Part shown: in pieces, positions 61,296 through 64,000 of the stretch
Numbering within the stretch: the stretch's first letter is position 1
Layout: each line of letters starts with the position of its first letter
NCBI GenBank assembly: GCA_028023455.1
Contig: JAQFVV010006636.1
Location: forward strand, 62,001 to 126,000
Length of the DNA: 64,000 bases
Direction: 5' to 3'
Source: Epiperipatus broadwayi
Lineage: Eukaryota > Onychophora > Udeonychophora > Euonychophora > Peripatidae
The notes under the pieces: generated by a model
Told to the model about the DNA's origin: nothing
The model's input: only the letters and a program-made list of their open reading frames with translations
Databases searched by the model: none
Position numbers and translations under genes: made by a program

Positions 61296-62450
61296 ATAAA
61301 CAAAGGGAGTAAATCGCTTTTCCCCAGGCTGTGACTTAAAAGCATTAAATGTTGATCAAAGGAATCAATAGTAGAATGAATACATTTATTCTTAATTGCT
61401 CTGATGTTTAGAGGCAAATCTTTGTCAACACTGTTGGCAATTCAGAGTGAAATGAATTTATCAACTAGATGGAATATGGCACTTAAAAGTTATAAAACTC
61501 ATAATTAATATTACAAGGTTGCATCTCACTTTTAACACCTTGATTGTAATAATTAAACAAGATTTAATATATAAACTTTAAATTAAACATAGCTTAATGT
61601 ATATGTAAACAACAATTACCAACAATAAACATCACATGACCACCACTTCTTATGCTTGTGTATAACTGTTTTAAAACAGGCAAAACTCACTATACGTATT
61701 GTCACACACAGCAAGCTAGAGTAATCAATGGATGCCACAAGCCGGAAACTACTCTGGGGATATTGGATAAGTAGGCACTAGATGGGGATTTTATGTACAA
61801 GCCTTCTGGTATCCATTGATTACTCTAGCTTGCTGGGTGTGGCAATATGTATAGTGAGTTTTGCCTGTTTTAAAACAGTTATACACAAGCATAAGAAGTG
61901 GAGGTCATGGGATGTTTATTGGCTTAAAACCAATCCTGCCTAATAGGATAGTGGTGGCTATAGTTATTAAAGAACCAAAGACATCAAAATGTTTGGGTAT
62001 TGAACTGAATTCAGACTCATATGACTATATAAGCTAATGGGCTTGGATTAAAAACATTAAGGTGTTTTCAGTTTAAGACTCATAGTTTTGTAGTTAAGTG
62101 GAGATAAAAGGTGGCTGCTGGAGGGTTGCACTAATATCTAGATGCAGTGCTCTCAGATATAAGGCTCCTCACTGACAAAGGCCACAAGCCAGAAATTAGT
62201 CTGGGGATATTGGATGAGTAGGCACTAGATGGGGATATATGCACAAGCCTTCTGGCATCCATTGATTTCTCTAGCTTGCTGTGTGTGGCAATACATATAG
62301 TGAGTTTTGCCTGTTTTAATTACCAACAATGTTGACAAAAGTATACTTATAAACATCAGAGCAACTAAGAATAGGTGGATTCATTTTATTCTTGATTTTT
62401 TTTGTTCAACTGGGGAAAAGTGATTTACTCCCTCTGTTTACATATACATC
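61296..62450. mobile_element. Nested palindromes: family-1 foldbacks inside an outer inverted repeat
   Basis: Outer arms: GGGAGTAAATCGCTTTTCCC (61305) against GGGAAAAGTGATTTACTCCC (62413), extending to 'ctctgatgttta'/'aaacatcagag'. Inside, a foldback (about 61624-61920) has termini AACAGGCAAAACTCACTATA and TATAGTGAGTTTTGCCTGTT. A further half-copy runs to 62320. AATTACCAACAA occurs at about 61614 and 62319, bounding the inner cluster like a target duplication. Confidence 0.8.
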
Positions 62451-62561
62451 CAGTTATGTTTAATTTAAAATTAAATGAATTTTTCTAAGAATTAGTTATG
62501 TAAAACAAAATTGAGCTCATCTATGATATAAAAAATACAGGGTTCACCATTTGGGAATTAC

Positions 62562-62592
62562 CTTTTTTAAAAGACATGCTAGATAAATACAT
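62562..62592 (-). CDS. Candidate first coding exon of the transglutaminase
   Basis: The minus strand reads, after an in-frame TAA, ATG-TAT-TTA-TCT-AGC-ATG-TCT-TTT-AAA-AAA-G|GTAATT, so either ATG (62592 or 62577) could start the protein. It ends in phase 1, exactly what the 42-nt micro-exon needs; the joined peptide is MYLSSMSFKK followed by GSEEQETAKP. A TATA-like box lies about 90 bp upstream. The case rests on phase and promoter spacing only. Such short ATG-to-donor stretches arise by chance in 20 kb, so this is an inference. Confidence 0.33.
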
Positions 62593-62677
62593 TGATTGTT
62601 ATGCCACTTCTAATTCTTCAATAAAATTACAATTTCACTTTAATTTCAGTGCCTAACATTATACATCTAATCCGATG

Positions 62678-62684
62678 TTTTATA
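62678..62684 (-). promoter_or_regulatory. Candidate TATA box
   Basis: The minus strand reads GGCTTATAAAACATCGG. TATAAAA at 62684-62678 predicts initiation near 62650-62655 and a 5' UTR of about 60 nt before the candidate ATG at 62592. TATA-like words are common in AT-rich DNA. The GC-containing context and non-repeat surroundings are the only extra support. Confidence 0.25.
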
Positions 62685-62942
62685 AGCCATGCCTATACTA
62701 GTTACCCAATGAACTGACAAAGAAAGGTACTGCTTATATACTACAAAGATCTAATTGCTCAGCTTTACTACTTGATAGGTAACCAATCTGTTTACAATTC
62801 ATTTACAATGCACAATGTCCTGTAGATGATCAAATATCAATTGACTTCCCATGCAATGAATCTTCAATTCTTTTTACTTACAGCATTAACATATCTAAAA
62901 CAGTTCATTTTTAAGTTTTCCATTGACTTATTTTTTTTTAAG

Positions 62943-63010
62943 TGTCATAGCATTGGCAGGGACGCAAACCCACAACCCGGGCGACTGCCTGCAAGTGCAA
63001 GTCCGTTGAC
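62943..63010 (-). mobile_element. tRNA-derived SINE fragment
   Basis: GTCATAGCATTGGCAGGGAC ... CAACCCGGGCGACTGCCTGC matches the 3' half of the SINE head. The 5' half (with the A box) is missing. It lies upstream of the proposed gene start. Confidence 0.7.
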
Positions 63011-63016
63011 TTATTT

Positions 63017-63272
63017 GACGTAAAAAAACAAAGAAATCAATAACTACTTACTTTGTTTAATCTAAAAGTCAGATATACTTTACTATATAAAAACCAAATT
63101 ATGTACTGCTCAAAAGGAAGCTTTTCTTATTAGAGCTAAACTAGACGTAAAAAAAAACAAAGAAATCAATAACTACTTACTTTGTTTAATCTAAAAGTCA
63201 GATATACTTTACTATATAAAAACCAAATTATGTACTGCTCAAAAGGAAGCTTTTCTTATTAGAGCTAAACTA
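63017..63272. repeat. Tandem duplication, ~127-bp unit
   Basis: GACGTAAAAAAACAAAGAAA ... TTAGAGCTAAACTA occurs twice in direct succession. The copies differ mainly in the length of the A-run (7 and 9). The near identity indicates a recent event. Confidence 0.95.
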
Positions 63273-63957
63273 ACTTTAAAAACAAATCCAAATATAATTA
63301 ATTTAATCAACATCTTAATTATTTATACATATTTAATTTTTTTTACAGAAAATTTAATATAAAAGGAATGAACCCTGTTTAATAAGCAAAATTTAACAGT
63401 AAGTGTTTAATATCTTTTTTTTTTCAAGAATACATATCAAAAGTTAAATATGCTATTAATATTTACATATTATTAATTATTCATATTTTATTAATAAATT
63501 TATTAATAGCCTTAAGCAAACAGTTATAAATAAAATTTAAAATAAAAATATATTAAAAAATAACAACATAGAAAAATAATCTCAACCATATTTAATGAGA
63601 AAGAATAATATATATCTTTATTACTCTGATTTTCAAAGTATGTTTTCTTATAAAAATTATAATTATAGAAAGCATTTTTATTAAAAAACTTTTCTTTGAA
63701 AATGTACATTATTTGAAATATCAGATTCCTAATATTTTTAAAATAAACTGTTCTGTAATTAACAACTTTATGATTAATAACATTACTCATATTTTTTTAA
63801 AAAAATAATTTAAAGTCATTTCATTTTTTTCTTAAAGAAATTATATATATTTTTTCTTATTTAAATATAAAAACAAGAAAATAATGGCTAAAACTAAATC
63901 AAGTGTGATTCCAATAAAAAAAATTAAAAAAGGATTGAACTGTCAAAGTAAATTATA
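63273..63957. other. AT-rich sequence with nothing recognisable
   Basis: The stretch is very AT-rich. Its longest ORF (63524-63790, minus) is low-complexity with F, Y, N and K, and I take it as chance. Confidence 0.6.
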
Positions 63958-64000
63958 GCAAAACTCTCCATATAGTAGTGCCATATTGTGCTAACAAGAG
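63958..64000 (+). mobile_element. Family-1 element, start of another copy (cut by window end)
   Basis: AGCAAAACTCTCCATATAGT followed by AGTGCCATA matches the family terminus. Confidence 0.7.

Larger units (their letters stand above)
41177..62561 (-). other. Proposed first transglutaminase intron (21.4 kb)
   Basis: If the first coding exon at 62562-62592 is right, this is intron 1. It holds a small MITE (41313-41528), several family-2 and family-4 elements, a SINE with perfect target duplication (44147-44252), a LINE end, a hAT MITE, two large hairpins and the nested palindrome at 61296-62450. I see only diverged AT-rich repeats at 42150-44100 (partly shared with 46380-46740, and 42400-42550 with 56360-56500), and nothing recognisable at 49720-50330, 50610-52900 and 57560-58130. 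Confidence 0.45.

Overview
The window is AT-rich nuclear DNA from an invertebrate animal. I cannot name the species. Evidence for an animal: split exons of a transglutaminase with GT-AG introns, tRNA-derived SINEs, hAT-type MITEs, Penelope-like (PLE) and LINE fragments, and many (TA)n and tetranucleotide microsatellites. There are no bacterial-type operons and no long intact ORFs.

One host gene spans nearly the whole window on the minus strand: the 5' part of a transglutaminase. In transcription order the exons are: a possible first coding exon (62562-62592, inferred), a 42-nt micro-exon (41135-41176), a 30-nt micro-exon (23617-23646), the first half of the N-terminal beta-sandwich (11452-11658), its second half plus the start of the catalytic core (3169-3426), and the next core exon (408-526). 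Each exon joins the next in phase 1. The six pieces add to 687 nt (229 codons) without a stop. The papain-like active site lies downstream, left of position 1. About 99% of the window is intron.

The introns are filled with repeats. 1-236 is a GATA/GACA microsatellite. 740-1170 is a decayed PLE endonuclease remnant. 1391-1909 and 55694-56183 are hAT MITEs with perfect 8-bp target duplications. 3473-4993 is a 1.5-kb near-perfect palindrome of two PLE 3' ends, each with a GIY-YIG endonuclease ORF; a third 3' end lies at 50338-50590. Four short-repeat families recur: (1) a foldback element with termini near AGGCAAAACTCTC; (2) a tRNA-like SINE with a hammerhead-ribozyme-like core; (3) a tRNA-like SINE found as head-to-head pairs; (4) a ~1-kb MITE with TIR TACACCTGGGTCTC. 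A separate tRNA-derived SINE with A-rich tails has at least six copies. 54395-54845 is the 3' end of a LINE ORF2. Two broken protein-coding remnants of unknown origin lie at 7098-7789 and 38069-38299.

The main biological point is structural. One primary transcript would carry an unusual number of long inverted repeats, and one of them sits about 45 bp from a splice acceptor that has a (TA)n run where a pyrimidine tract is expected. No bacterial-style system, CRISPR array or intact autonomous transposon is visible.
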